Assembly: GCF_026151205.1 (NCBI RefSeq)
Contig: NC_087081.1
Location: 10,417,113 to 10,481,112 of the forward strand
Direction of reading: 5' to 3'
DNA length: 64,000 nucleotides
Source of the DNA: Bolinopsis microptera
Lineage: Eukaryota > Ctenophora > Tentaculata > Lobata > Bolinopsidae
In this document: piece after piece, positions 33,480-46,900 of the stretch
How the letters are laid out: the number at the start of each line of letters is the position of its first letter
Position numbering within the stretch: the stretch's first letter is position 1
Notes under the pieces: model-generated
The model's database searches: none
The model's input: only the letters and a program-made list of their open reading frames with translations
What the model was told of the DNA's origin: nothing
Program-made: the position numbers and the translations under genes

Positions 33480-34985
33480 TACTGGGATTGTTAGTATTGA
33501 TTAGTTTGAGCCTTGGAATTTTGGGAGTTGATTCGGTTTCAGATTCTGAGCAACCAGCTCAATCACCATTTAAAACATCCAATCAGTGCACATTATGGCA
33601 GAAAATGACGGGTCTAATAAACAAGTTGAAAGTTCCTTGTCGATTTTTTCCCTAAAATTTTAAACATAAATTCTGGAGCATCATAACACATGACTATATT
33701 ACTATTATATTTATATAATATTAGTGCCTTGTTGAAACAATTTGTAACTGCTATAACGCAGTGTCCATAAATAATAATTGATTATGTTTCAGTTTGATGT
33801 GAACATTTCCGATGGCAACAGCGACAACAGAGTCAAATTCCTTTGTTCTTTATGGTTAAATAACTCTTATTAATAGAAAATAAATAGCGGTATTTAACAT
33901 TCAATAGACAAAAATATGATTTATAAAAAGTTTGGGGGCAAATACACGTACAAGTGTATCATTGCAACGCTGAGTCATTTTACAAATCTAAAAACCTATT
34001 CCTAATACATTAACAGTAAGTATAATCGGCAGATTTATTCTCTTAAATTCATATAAAAATACAAACCGAACCTAAAACTTTAACTCCTCTTTTCCTAAAA
34101 GAAAAATACCTAATTATCAAGACAGTTTTAAAGATTATAGACTTTTTAAACATCATAACGACGTGGTATTATTAGTAATTGTGTTGGTTATCCGCTTTAC
34201 ATATTTAATGCTTTGTCAGCTCTGCAAAAACAAGCTTTTTAAAAGTTTAAACATATTTGCGGAGAAGAATCCGTAATTGGAAAAAGTCAAGCCACGTATC
34301 AGAACAATTCAAAGTTTAATTAAATTTCCGTTCGTAGCTTCAAATAATAGTTATTCAAATATTAAGCCCCAAAAGTAAATTTATCTTAAAATTAAATAAC
34401 GTTCAAATTATATCAATTCAAAATTAAAATTAAACGTTTACCTCGGATTGAAAGAGTCAAAGTATAACTTAAAAGGAATCTGAAAATAACATGCACTTTC
34501 TAACGTCACAGCGCCTCACAGGAGCACTGCGGTGCATAAATATCGTCTCAAGAGTATCGCGTGCAGGCTCACGTGCGAATGCGTGATACCTCACGCAAAT
34601 GCGTGATACCTCACGCCTGGTTGCAGCATTGTAGAGTTAACGCGTGAGAGATAACGCGATGACTTGTGACGCGTCCCACGTGTGTGAAAAGTCTTTAGAT
34701 TTTTCTGGCTATCAGTATGATCTGTACACAGAGTCTGCAACAACTATATTGTCTGTCCCTGCGACTCTGTGGATATTCACTTTCTGTACGGCAAAGCGTC
34801 GCGCGCACACGTGCACACATCTTCACGTACGTGTACCATCCAATGCTCATCTTACACGTGCAGATCAGCAATCCTGTCAAATATCTCCCTGATTCTCTAC
34901 TGATCACACCACGAAACTATCTGATAAGAACTGGACAAAAAGAGAGCTCGTATCTGACTGAGGTTATCAGTCACGTGACTCCATT
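33480..34985. other. Intergenic DNA and 3' side of the Ig-receptor gene
   Basis: No firm gene. A short + segment at 33793-33855 has a good acceptor (TTATGTTTCAG) and reads FDVNISDGNSDNRVKFLCSL but stands alone. At 34575-34617 the hairpin GCGTGATACCTCACGC occurs twice. Confidence 0.4.
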
Positions 34986-37900
34986 TCAGAACAACTGCTC
35001 GTATTTACTCATTGAGTTTGTTTGGATGGTCATTTGTTCGAGTTCTCTGTAGACCGGGGCACGTTCAAAGGAATCGGAAGGCTCCACGGGGACGAGGCGC
35101 GGGTGAGAGTAGAGTGGAACGTGGAAGGAGTTTGTGGCGCACTTCTCGAGCGATAGGAGTTTGTAGTCGTAGGGTGGCTGGTAGCGATCTGAGACGAGAA
35201 GTTAGTGACGTCATCAAGGTAGTGATGACGCACAGACAACAGCACGGAGACCGATGGGCAAAATTTGGGGCTGAATTTAGAAATGATCTCATGTAATGAA
35301 GCTGATCAAATTATCACGTCCAAATTTCTTGTACACCAAATTTTCCTCCTGGAGCTGTTTTTCCACTCCGTAATTTTTTTAAATTTGCTACGTCTGCTCG
35401 TATTTGATCATTTTGTTATCCTAACAACCGACATTTCCAAGTTTGATATAAATTATATATTTATTATCGTATTACGATTTATTATAATCGTTATAATTTC
35501 TATCACCGTGGACTCTGAATTCAGAAACAAATATCATATGTCGTGTCTACAAAGGTTACATTTCCAAGCGTATAATTTAATAACATGTGCTTTTTATGCT
35601 ATGATAGGATAGTTCAATGAGGATACCTTGTCGAATTCAAGTATCACAAGCGTATCAAAAATTAACATAGCAAATTTGTAATTCGAAATTGAACGACTAA
35701 ACTTAAGTTTAAAAGAGAATTTCAAGGGGAACCAATTACATTTACTCCCCTTAAGTGTTTCGTATGAAATTCTCGATCTTTCGGGATGTATTAAACTGTT
35801 AAACTAAAGAATTTACTTTTTAAAAAGTGAGAAGAGAAGCTTTGTTATAGAAATTTTTAACTTTTGCCTCTAAGTGGGTTTTCGTGCTGTTGTAGTGCTA
35901 GTAGAATGTAGAAATATTACATTCAGAATGGTATTTAAGCGAAGTAGTAATATGTAATTCTCTGGGCTTCCATAACTTTTTGTAAAAAGCAGCAATAAAC
36001 AAAACATTGAAAGACAAATATTGACAGTTTTCAGTTCTAAAGTATGCAGCGGGAAGGAACATGGAGAAAGTGAAAGGGAAAGTGAAAGTGTTTTTCACTT
36101 ACCGACTGGAGGTTGTTTAGGCTCACAGCATTTACAGATTAAACATCTCATTATTCCCAAGTCGGCTCTTTTCTTTTTCCCGCTTGCTGAAACAAATGTA
36201 TTGTTAAACTTAAATTCGATCGATACATTTTTCTAATATTAAGCGGTATATGAGCGATAATTTTTCGCTTCCCTGAAGTACCCTGACTTCAAAGATAAAC
36301 TCCTTGAAATGAAAGTGTAACTGAAATCAATACTCACAAATGATGAAGAAGATGTACATGACGAAGACTGCCACTAGAGCAGTGATAAAGAGCACTATTC
36401 CCACTCCCAAGTAAACGCTCGCCGAAACTTGATTAGCAGCAGCTGAAAAGAAAACGGAACTTCAGATTAATGTTATAGAATAATTTGTGGCCTAACTAAA
36501 CACAATTTTACTTTTAAGTTTCTCCAAGCATTAATTATATCAGTAGTTAATGACTATTGACTAGATAGGGTTATGAAAAGTTACAATGAATGATGGCATC
36601 TGGACTAGTGGACTTGGGACCAGCTCACAATACATAACATTAATGCCCTCTGAATACCATGAGGTTAGCTCAAGAAATGTTATAGATTTGTAGTGTTTTA
36701 ATTATTATATTTTACCAAAACCCATAATCATGGGTAGAGTGGACCGCTGCCAGTGTCTCTCTTTCCCAAACAAAAGGAAATGATATTAATTTGATTGACC
36801 GTTCTCAAATGCAAAATGATACCGAGAATGAAATCGGTCGCTCGCTTTTCCCATTCATTCACGGCTTACGAATTGTAATAATTTTCGATTGATTACATGT
36901 CAATCAGATGCTGTAAAAATCTCTTTGGGTTGCGTTCGGGTCGATACCTAGTATTTCGGGGTAAGGGTGGTAGTTATTACTTATTGCATTAGCTGAAGTT
37001 TATTGAATCTTTATTGCCGAGTACAGCTGCCTTTGGGTAGTTCTTCTTAATCTATTACAATTGTAAATGAATGGGAAAAGCGAGCGACCGATTTCATTCT
37101 CGGTATCATTTTGCATTTGAGAACGGTCAATCAAATTAATATCATTTCCTTTTGTTTGGGAAAGAGAGACACTGGCAGCGGTCCACTCTACCCATGATTA
37201 TGGGTTTTGGTAAAATATCATCTCTTTTTGATTATAATGTCAGGGTACTTTATAAAGTCGAAATATAAACTGATATCTTCATTATAATAAGGAGGAAGTT
37301 TCAACGATTTCGAAATTTTTCCTTTAAAAACATTTCCTTGTGTTTAGGTAAGCATATCGGTCCATCACTGACTGAATATACCACTTAATACTCATTCAAG
37401 TTGACATTAAATTCATATATAATGACATTAAACTGTCGTGGCAAAGCAGAATTTGTTGGAAATCACGAATGAGCAAAATTCTCACCTTTCGCACGTGCAA
37501 AATTTGAGCGGACGTTGCATGCGCATCCAATATTGAATCGCCGTAAATTTTTGCATGTAATTGTTTTATATATAGCTTGATAAGCATGCAAAGTTTCAAA
37601 GTATTTCAAGAAGAACTGTAATCACAACGGCACTCTAAAGTTGACAGAAAATGACGAAAACAGCAATTTTCAGTGATTTTAGCAATTTTCTATCAATTTG
37701 GGCGTGTCCCCACGTGTGCAACTTTTCGATTTTCAACTTTAAAACTAGCCTAATGCACAATTTATACCTATAGGAAGCAGAACTGAGCTCCACAACCCAA
37801 GGCATGGCCCAACACCAGAGAATACTAAATCGCAAAATTGACGTTTTTATAAAATAATTCTTCAAAAAAGCACAAACTTCAATGACAAATATCTTTATGA

Positions 37901-40900
37901 AGGAGCAAGCTAGAAAAACTTTCCGGTAGATTTTCAGAATGCTTGAACAATTATCTAAGATGAAAATCTCCTCAGATTTTGAATAAAATTACTCCTTAAT
38001 GGGTTAAAATTAACTTTAAAAGTTATTACTTTGTCAAAAATCAAGTTTTAAAAACGGTTAACTTGATGACGTCATCAAGGGGTGTTTATGACGTCAAATA
38101 ATTTTTTATACAATGTAAACTAAAGTGTAAACAATTATTTGCAATACCTGTGGTCGGAAATGGCTGTATCTTTTATACTTTTGAATCTATGGACACTTAA
38201 ATACAGGCTACAATTGACTGGCAAAGCGTCTATCCCTGAATATATATGTATATCTGTATGTATGTATATGTCCCGACAATCTGTCGTAAAACAGGGGTTC
38301 TAGAAAACCCATTTCCCGATGCTCCTGAAACCTGAAACTTTTTTTGCAGTCAATTTGGTCAACGTCTAGACGCCCTGAAAAATTTCAGATCTCTAACTCA
38401 ATTTTAACATGGTTTTTAGGGCACCTGAATATGGCGATTTTGGGTTTTTTACCGAATTTCGTATAACAGTGCTGGCGAGTATTTTATGCAAATTTCTTAA
38501 AAATCTGAACATAACTATTTTTTATTCCTGTCATCTTTGACATCAAATTAGAATGTTTTGAACTAAAAATAAATCTGCTGAACGACTTCCGATGAGTCTT
38601 AATGCCTGGAAAACTCCTGCCGGAGGCGGCGGCCTTCGGCCGCCGCCTCCGGCCGGAGTGCACGCTTCGCGTGCACAAAAGAGGCTTGTAACGTGTACCA
38701 AAGGGGGTATAATAGTAAAAGGGGTATAATAGTAAAGGGGGTATAATAGTAAAGGGGGTATAATAGCAAATGGGGAACATAGTATACCCACAATAAATGC
38801 AACGGTCGTGCTTGCCAGCACTGTGATATACACAATAGTCCTACAAAATAGATATGAAACTTAAAGGATACGCGTTCTCAGAAGAAAGCGTTGACTTTGA
38901 GTCATTGTTTCAAAATACATTTTATTTAACTTACTGCTGGTAATTTGAATTGATTTTATCACACTGGTTTCTCCGAATATGTTCTTTGCAGTGCACTGGA
39001 ATTCGTAGTTTTTCCCCGTGAAGAGGTCACCTGCCGTCCCGATAGTGTTCAACATGCTGTATGTAAAACCTGCAGATATCATATCCTTGTTAGATGATAG
39101 TGTTCAACATGCTGTATGTAAAACCTGCACAAATTATATCCTTGTTAGATGAAGGCCGAATGTTCCAGCAGGAAAAGAACCACTCAACATAAGAAAGAGA
39201 GCAATTGCAAAAAAACTAAAAAGTCAAGAGGACCTACCTTTTGAATTAGTCTCACTGGTCTGGAATTTAGAAGACTCTAGTCGTTGGAAGGTGTTGGAGG
39301 TGGAATCTGAGTTACGATACTCCCACGTAAACTCACTTTCGGGGAAACTTTTAGCAGAGCACTTTAACTGTAGCGTCTCTGTTTGAAGAGGTCATTTGTA
39401 ATATGATAGAATGAACAAGAGGCCATTTGTAATAGGATAGAGTGAACAAGAGGTCATTTGTAATAGGATAGAATGAACAAGAAAAACGAAGAATATAAAA
39501 ACAAAGAATATAAATTTGGAAAATAAGGATATATTGAAATAACTAACCCATGAGGGAAACGAGAGAGGAATCGTCCGAGGCCAGGTTACCAACGTTTTCA
39601 ATCTTGACATCATTTGGTTTCTCTTGATCAACTGAACGAGAGAGTTGTTATTTTCAATATTCAAGAGAAGATCATATCCCATTACATGCGATTACTAATT
39701 AAATATAAACTTCAGACGTATTTGCGATTATTGAGAGGTTAATAAATTTAGGGATTGGATGGAGTCACTATGCCTCTGAAGTCAGTGAAGTTTATCAAAA
39801 ATCGCAAAAAATCACAAACCAAAGCTGATGGTAATAGTTTCGTAGCAGTCACTGTAATTAGTTCCTTGAATGGTGTTGTTGCCACAGCATTGGAATGAGT
39901 CTGTGTTGCAAACTGTGTCGTTCGCGTAGTCCACTTGTATGATCTGAAACACAAGGATATGTTACTAAAATATGAAAAATAAGCGCTGAAAAAATGTTGG
40001 TTCCTTACACAACCAAGTGTAACTAAGTGTAACTAAGTGTAACTAAGTGTAACCAAGTGTAACTAAGTGTAACCAAGTGTAACTAAGTGTAACCAAGTGT
40101 AATAATATAACTAAGTGTGCTCAGTTTTACTATCACAATTTGTAAAGTTTTCAAGACAGATTTCTCCTATGTTCTTATTAACAAAAGGACTTCAAGTAAC
40201 ACGTGCTGTCGAAATATTTTATAGCTAGGTTGTACTCTAATACTGGCCATCCAAACATGAGTCACGTGCTTTTGATTAGTAGACAAAGTTAGTATATTAT
40301 AAAGTTATAATATAGTTTCCTAGATAACCTGTTATGGTATGCTATTTGGAACTGTATGCTACAGTAGGCTTGGTGTGTTTTGCCTACACATCAAGTCAGA
40401 TAAAGGGTGTATATAAGGATAATTAGAAATGTCAGTCTAAAAGTTATGCAACGGTCCGTAGTATGGTTCTTAAAAGACTGAAAAATCTATGTGAGGTTTC
40501 GAGATAATATGCCATGAAAAGTGCGAGGAGAATATTAAGAATATATTAAAGAATACGTTTTAGAATATTTAGAAAATACAGGATATTTAGAATATTCAGA
40601 ATATTCAGAATATTTATAACTTTATAATTAAAGATAAGTAGTTAAGATAAGTAGTTTGAATGTGCTCTGATCTTACCACACTGTCAGTTAGCTGAAAATA
40701 CATTTTCTTATCTCGAATACTTTCATATTTAGAGTACCTATTCGTCCGCCAAAAATCGAAAATTCAACAACAAGATAATTTGAATCCTTGGATATTATAA
40801 TTGTCTTTTTAGAATGGATGTTTATTTGGACAATTTATGGACCAAAGGTTTTTAAGGTTTTCAAATTGGTAGTTTTCAATTAAGACGTAACACAGCAGTT

Positions 40901-43900
40901 AATGCTGAAGCTTACCACGCTATCAAAAAGCTGAAATTGCGTGTTAAAGTTTAATAATTTTAGGGCCTGTTTTACTATTTACAAAAACAGAGACAACGTG
41001 AAAAATAGTGCCCAAATGACAATTTAGAACAGCACAAAATGAAAACCAAAAACATCAAAAATAGCAAAGTAAATAGACCGAGCAAATAAATCACATACCT
41101 CGATATCATTAGATTTAGTGATAGTAGAAACTGTTCCACAGTCGTTATTGCGCTTCATGGATATGGTGGGACGGGGGAGCCCTGTTGCTTTACATGAGGC
41201 AGATAGAGGGTAACCTGTGGTTCCGTACACCTGGGGGTAACTGGCTTTTAGACATGAGCAAACATGAGCAAACATGAGCGGATATGAGCAAATAAGAGCA
41301 AAATGCTAGGCGAAGTACTAAACTATGAGCAAATATAAATACAATCGAGTAGGCGGTAAACCAACCTGATTGCCAATAACTAAAGTGTAATCCGTATCTT
41401 CAGAATGCTGGGTTACAGAGACCCTTTCCTCCACAGCTAGAGTTATGCTAACACAAGCGGTTTCTTTCAGACCTGATCAGGAGCGGGTGTCACGTACTTG
41501 ATAAAACAATGAGATTAATAAAGCAATCATTTAACAACGATAAAACTATAGTTCAGCGAAGTTTCACGACAATTTTAGGTCAGCTAAAGATAGTGAGTTG
41601 GGTGACTAACCTTTGATAAAGTTGTGTGAACAACACTTGTACACCCCGGCGTACTGCTCCGTGACCTTGTCAATTAACAGGTTTCCGATATACTTCCTTC
41701 CCTGTGGTGACGACTATTGTGACGTTAGTGTTATTACCCGAGGTGTCAGTCGCAAGAAACAACTTCAATAACAAGAGAAATTTCCTGCATTTAAGTAGCT
41801 TGATTTTAAATCTTACTTATTGACTTTGACCAGGCTGGATGCTATGGCGCTGGTGGAGTCTGGAACGTCGATACTTATATCAGATGGGGTTGGGTTGCCG
41901 GACCCCGTACATTGCATCGTGAAGTTAGCTCCTCTCACTGAGTGGATATCGTTTCCTTTCACAGTGATGTCAGGCGTGGAAGCGGTGGTGTGGGCCACTT
42001 TGGCTGGCTGGGACTCTGGTTAGGAAGATGGGATTAATTGTGTTATTACGTGATTAATTATTTGATACTCAATCTTATAAATTGATTCATTTCTCCATGG
42101 GATTAAAGCGAGTTAGCTAATCAATTACAGATTGAAAAGTAGGAACAATACAAAAATAAAAATAAACCCGAGAAAAGGAAAATGAAATCTCACCTCGAAT
42201 AATGACTGTTTTGTATTGGCTGACCATACCAGCCTCGTTGTAAACAATGCATTGGAAAACACCGCTCGAATTCTTCTGGATATTCTGAAAGAAACAGGAT
42301 TCTGTTAGAAATAAGAATCTCTACTCTAATAATAAGTTAATATTTAACTAAAATGATAACATAACTTGATACTTATTAGCTCACTTGAAATCAAAACTTT
42401 AACTAAAGCTACAAATGTTATCTAGTGGTTATAGAGGTGTGTACTTTTTTTGTTTGTTTTTTAGAATCGTTAAATTTAATTAATTAATTCAACTTACTTC
42501 TACTGTCAATACATTGTTGTCGTTATCAAGATTAAGTTTCCCTCGGTTAGCCATCGTGTTATCTGAGTTTAGAAGGAACTTATCCAGTCCTTGACCTGCA
42601 AAGAAACAGTGAGAAAACTGACAACAACAAAACAAGGAAAATGAGAAGAAAGGATGAATCAGTAACATTTAATGGCCAGGAATAAAGCGCAGGCTATGAG
42701 AAGAAAAAGGAAGTAGGGCTCCACGAACCATTCCATGATATATCGATCTGTCCTTTGACTTTGAGACCAAAGTCTATCGTTATAGTGGCCCCAGGTATGT
42801 TGTATTGGGAATTGTCCATCGTGCTGTTGAACCGAGGAACTGTGTCTAAAATGGCAAGGGGTTAAATTAATTTAAAGTAATCAACAAGTAAACATACAAC
42901 TCTTAGGGTGTTTATTATTTTTGAGGTCTCTATTTCAACGTTCAAGTTCTCTATTTTAGCTCTAAAAATTCTCTAATGTCCCTACTTAAACTTCAATCGA
43001 TCAAGCCTACCCGACAAGGTGAGACGAATGGATTCCACGGATTTGCTGGTGGCGGTGAGGGCCGCACACTTGTACTCAGCATCATCATCAACTGCCTTTA
43101 TACTCTTCACTATCATGCTCGTTTCCAAAACCTAGATTATTTGATAATTATTGCAATTAGTCGGGTTAATTAGATAATTATTATCATAGTTTTTCAAGAG
43201 CACCTTTTTGTACCATAGCATATGAAGGGTCAAATTCATTTTATTTTCGAAATAAATTTTCAGCGATACTAAAATATTAGCAACAATAAAATCATTTTAT
43301 TAATCCAGCGACAGCCCAACCAGAGGGTAAATCAGGAAATGCAGGATGGACCAAAACTAACGCATTCAAAAAAACATGTGAAATCACATCGAGATCATAT
43401 TGAAGTTGCGTTAATTTTGGTCCACCCTGAAAACTAACAGTGGTAGGCTCAGCACACGATGCTTAAAATCAGCTCAGCTTTGCTAAAAAAATACCTAATC
43501 GAGCAAACTCGACTCATAAATTGTCAAAAGTGTTGAATTTCTTGATTAATGGAATGAATATTTCCTTTTCCAAATAAGGTGAATTGCACAACTAAGGAAA
43601 AATAGTACAGGTCTTAATGCTTTAATGCAAGTGAGAAGTTCTCAAGATCAAGATACGTGGTTAGTGGTTAAAGTGTGGCAAAATCTTAAAATTACCCCCG
43701 TACCGGGAAATAATCAACAATCATGATGTGTGAAGATTTCAAATTTTTGCGGAGGAGGCGACTTTATGATGTGCAGATTCGCAGAATAAGATTTATATGT
43801 GGTGTGTTTTAATCAACAAAAAGAGATCGATCATGATATCTGACAATACAGCAAAACCTATAGAAAATCAGCCATGTGCAGTTCATATGACGTTATATCA

Positions 43901-46900
43901 AGCTAGTTCATAACAATTACGTCATCACAATAAATTACGTCATCAAAACTGCACAGCAAGCTGATTTTCCACGGCTGCAAAGAACAAAGTGACAACAGAG
44001 CGATATAGCGCAGCAGCATAATATGTATAATATCCCCAAACACAAATTTACCTCAACGTATTCGTTTTGATATCTGATCTTATTTGAACTGTGACGCTGC
44101 AAGTATAACAGTCTTAAAATGTGCTGCCAGGAATGTTACCACGGCTACTTTGTCGTGGTTACCGTGGTAACAATCGTGCGAAAAGAATATTTATAATTTA
44201 TTCTTGAGAAAATGTAGATTAATTAAGTTATTTTAATTGTGTCGCCGTTTTGGAGAAACAACGACAATTAATCTAGAGAATGCAGTGCTCTTGTTAGAAT
44301 ATGATCTTATTAGGCTCAAGAACAATCAGTATAATTCAATAAACAACTGCATAAGTTGTGCTGCCAAGTTTACTTTATTTATGTGCTTTATTATGAACGA
44401 AAATATGGGCTGAAGTAATGTAATGACCGGAAGTTTTAGTCGTTACTAAGACTTTAAAATTAATTGTAAGCCACCTTTTACTATAAAAATGAGAAACAAT
44501 AAACAGCAGTAACATTGCATAAAACGTCATCGGCAATTGTCTGGACGAATTTTGGACACCAGAATAACAAATGGAAACATACAAATTTCAAAAACGTTTC
44601 ATAGAAAATTATAAATGCTTTTTCAAATTTACCATGGTTACGACCATGAAATTGCCGATGACGTGGCCTTGATTGTCAGCTGATTTAAACACCACGAACT
44701 CAGCGGTACATCACAGAACACGGTGACAAACGAAACAAGTGATAAATATCAACTTTAAATGTTTCCTTGTGTTTGGAAAACATTTTTTTAAATTTCCTTG
44801 TGTTTGGAATATTACCTCATAAACATCGCTAGTTTGAAGTTTCTTGTCGTTGGTGTCGTGCCATTCGTAGGAAGGTGTGGGATAACCACATGCCCCACAC
44901 CGCAACGTGATTGCTTCACCAACGTTGGGTTTACCGCCGTTGTCGATAAACAGGATTTGTGAGGAGTTATCGTTCATCAGGCTGAATGACGCTGCAAGAG
45001 AGAGGCTGTTATTGGTAAGAAAAATGTATGCGCTATCATTCATGATCTATATTCGAGGTAAGCCCCCATTATTAAAATCAATCCCATACTGAGGCAAATT
45101 TAAAATTACAGCTATCCAGTTCCAGAACTAGAATTAAACTCCTAATTACACATGTTACTGTAGCAACATCTGGCGCGTGTTACTGTAGCAACATCTGGCG
45201 CGTTTTACCATAGCAACTTCTGGCGCGACCCCCGCTCAATTCATCCACTGGACCACGAATAATCACCGCATTGAGTCACAGACTAAGTTTTTTACATCAT
45301 CCATGTTGCTTGATATTCTATGATGATATCAAATGATCACAAACTTGATTACAAATTTTAGAGAGAGAAACAACTGAGGCAGTTTACAAATGAGTGGCTA
45401 TATCTACTTCGTTCGTGACTATATCTACTTTCGTTCCAGCACAGTAATTAAAGAGCGAATGAACTGTATCTGTAAACTGAGGTGTCACTTCCAGACCCTC
45501 GTACGAGCTCTTAAAAGTTTAATCTGATTAAATGGGCCCACATGGAAGTAATAGGTTGTAGTATAGTCTTATAGTAACAGTTGTCCGGTGTAAGATATTG
45601 ATATAGGAAATTAAATTGCTGGCACATCGGCTGTTTTACCTAATCAAATCCTAAATTTATTGTACAGGTACTATGACAATGTCTCAGAATTTTACCCATC
45701 CAAAAGGCCGGATTAAATTATATCACTAAATTTAAAAAGGTTTTTCATTTTTGGGTTTATAAGCGAGTGATTTTGTTCATAATGTTTTAGGTCTTCGGGC
45801 CGGTGTTTCAGTTCAGGAAAATGTTCAGGAGATTATTTGGAGATATGCCAACAGTTTTGTAATAACTGTTTTGTAATAACAGAACGGAAAGCTCATCACT
45901 CATCTCAAAAACAATACATACCCTCAATACTACTCCCCGAAACTCTTACAGTCTATATAACAGTCACTCCTCCCCCACCAGCCCCCCCCCCCACACAGGC
46001 AGGGGGTTTATTATCTGGGCAGAGTACGAGAGGTACACAGAGGCCTCATGACACAATGTACCCTACACCACCCTACACCTCCCTACGTGTGGGGACACAC
46101 ACGTCGGGTGCATTGTTCGCAAGATATACTGCGATGTGTGGGACAGTAGTGTTGTGGTCTGTACCTATACAGTCATAATCTGGTGAATCAACAGGTGGAT
46201 AATAAAACTCGTAGCTGCTGGTGGATATTTTCGGTTTTTCATTTCACTGGCCTGATTGGTCCCCCGCTTAAAGCCTATAAGCACTCTAAAAACACCTTAA
46301 ACTCTAAAAACTTTTAAAGGCTACGTACCAGCTGTTTTGACAATGTAACTCTTAGCGGTAGAGGTTCTCCCTTCGAAGAATGTTCCAGTAGCTTCTACAT
46401 CGCAAGTGTACGTTCCCGCAAATTTGTCTTGATAGTTTAGAATTACCAGATCGTTAACTTCAATGTTGTACTGCCTATCAACTACCTGCAGACGAAGGGA
46501 TTCAATTGATCCGAAAATTAATCAATTATTTAACTAATAAATTAATTATTATCTATTAATATTCTTACCGAATATTTCGTCGGTCGTCAGAAAATTGTTT
46601 TACAATCAGGTAAACCGCGGTGATAAAAACTTATAAATACATTATATATAACGATCCACCGGTGCGATCACTCAATCTGATCAACTGAATAGCCTAAATA
46701 AACAGATTGAGAAATAGTCAATACCTTGCCGGTGACATGCATGACGTTGCTGTCCAGGTTGATATTTCTGACATCAACACCGTCTTTTTTCCACGTGACT
46801 ATTGGAGCAGGGTTAGCGTTAATCTGGGAACACTTCAAAACGGCCACTTTCTCGTTCGGCTCTATCGTCTTTTTAGCTGATTCTGTTTCTATATCGAAAT

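Noticed and set aside
34986-35292. 71- and 75-codon open frames overlapping the last receptor exon
   Set aside because: They are in the wrong phase. The phase 1 splice from 36103 gives the tyrosine-rich frame ending at 34986.
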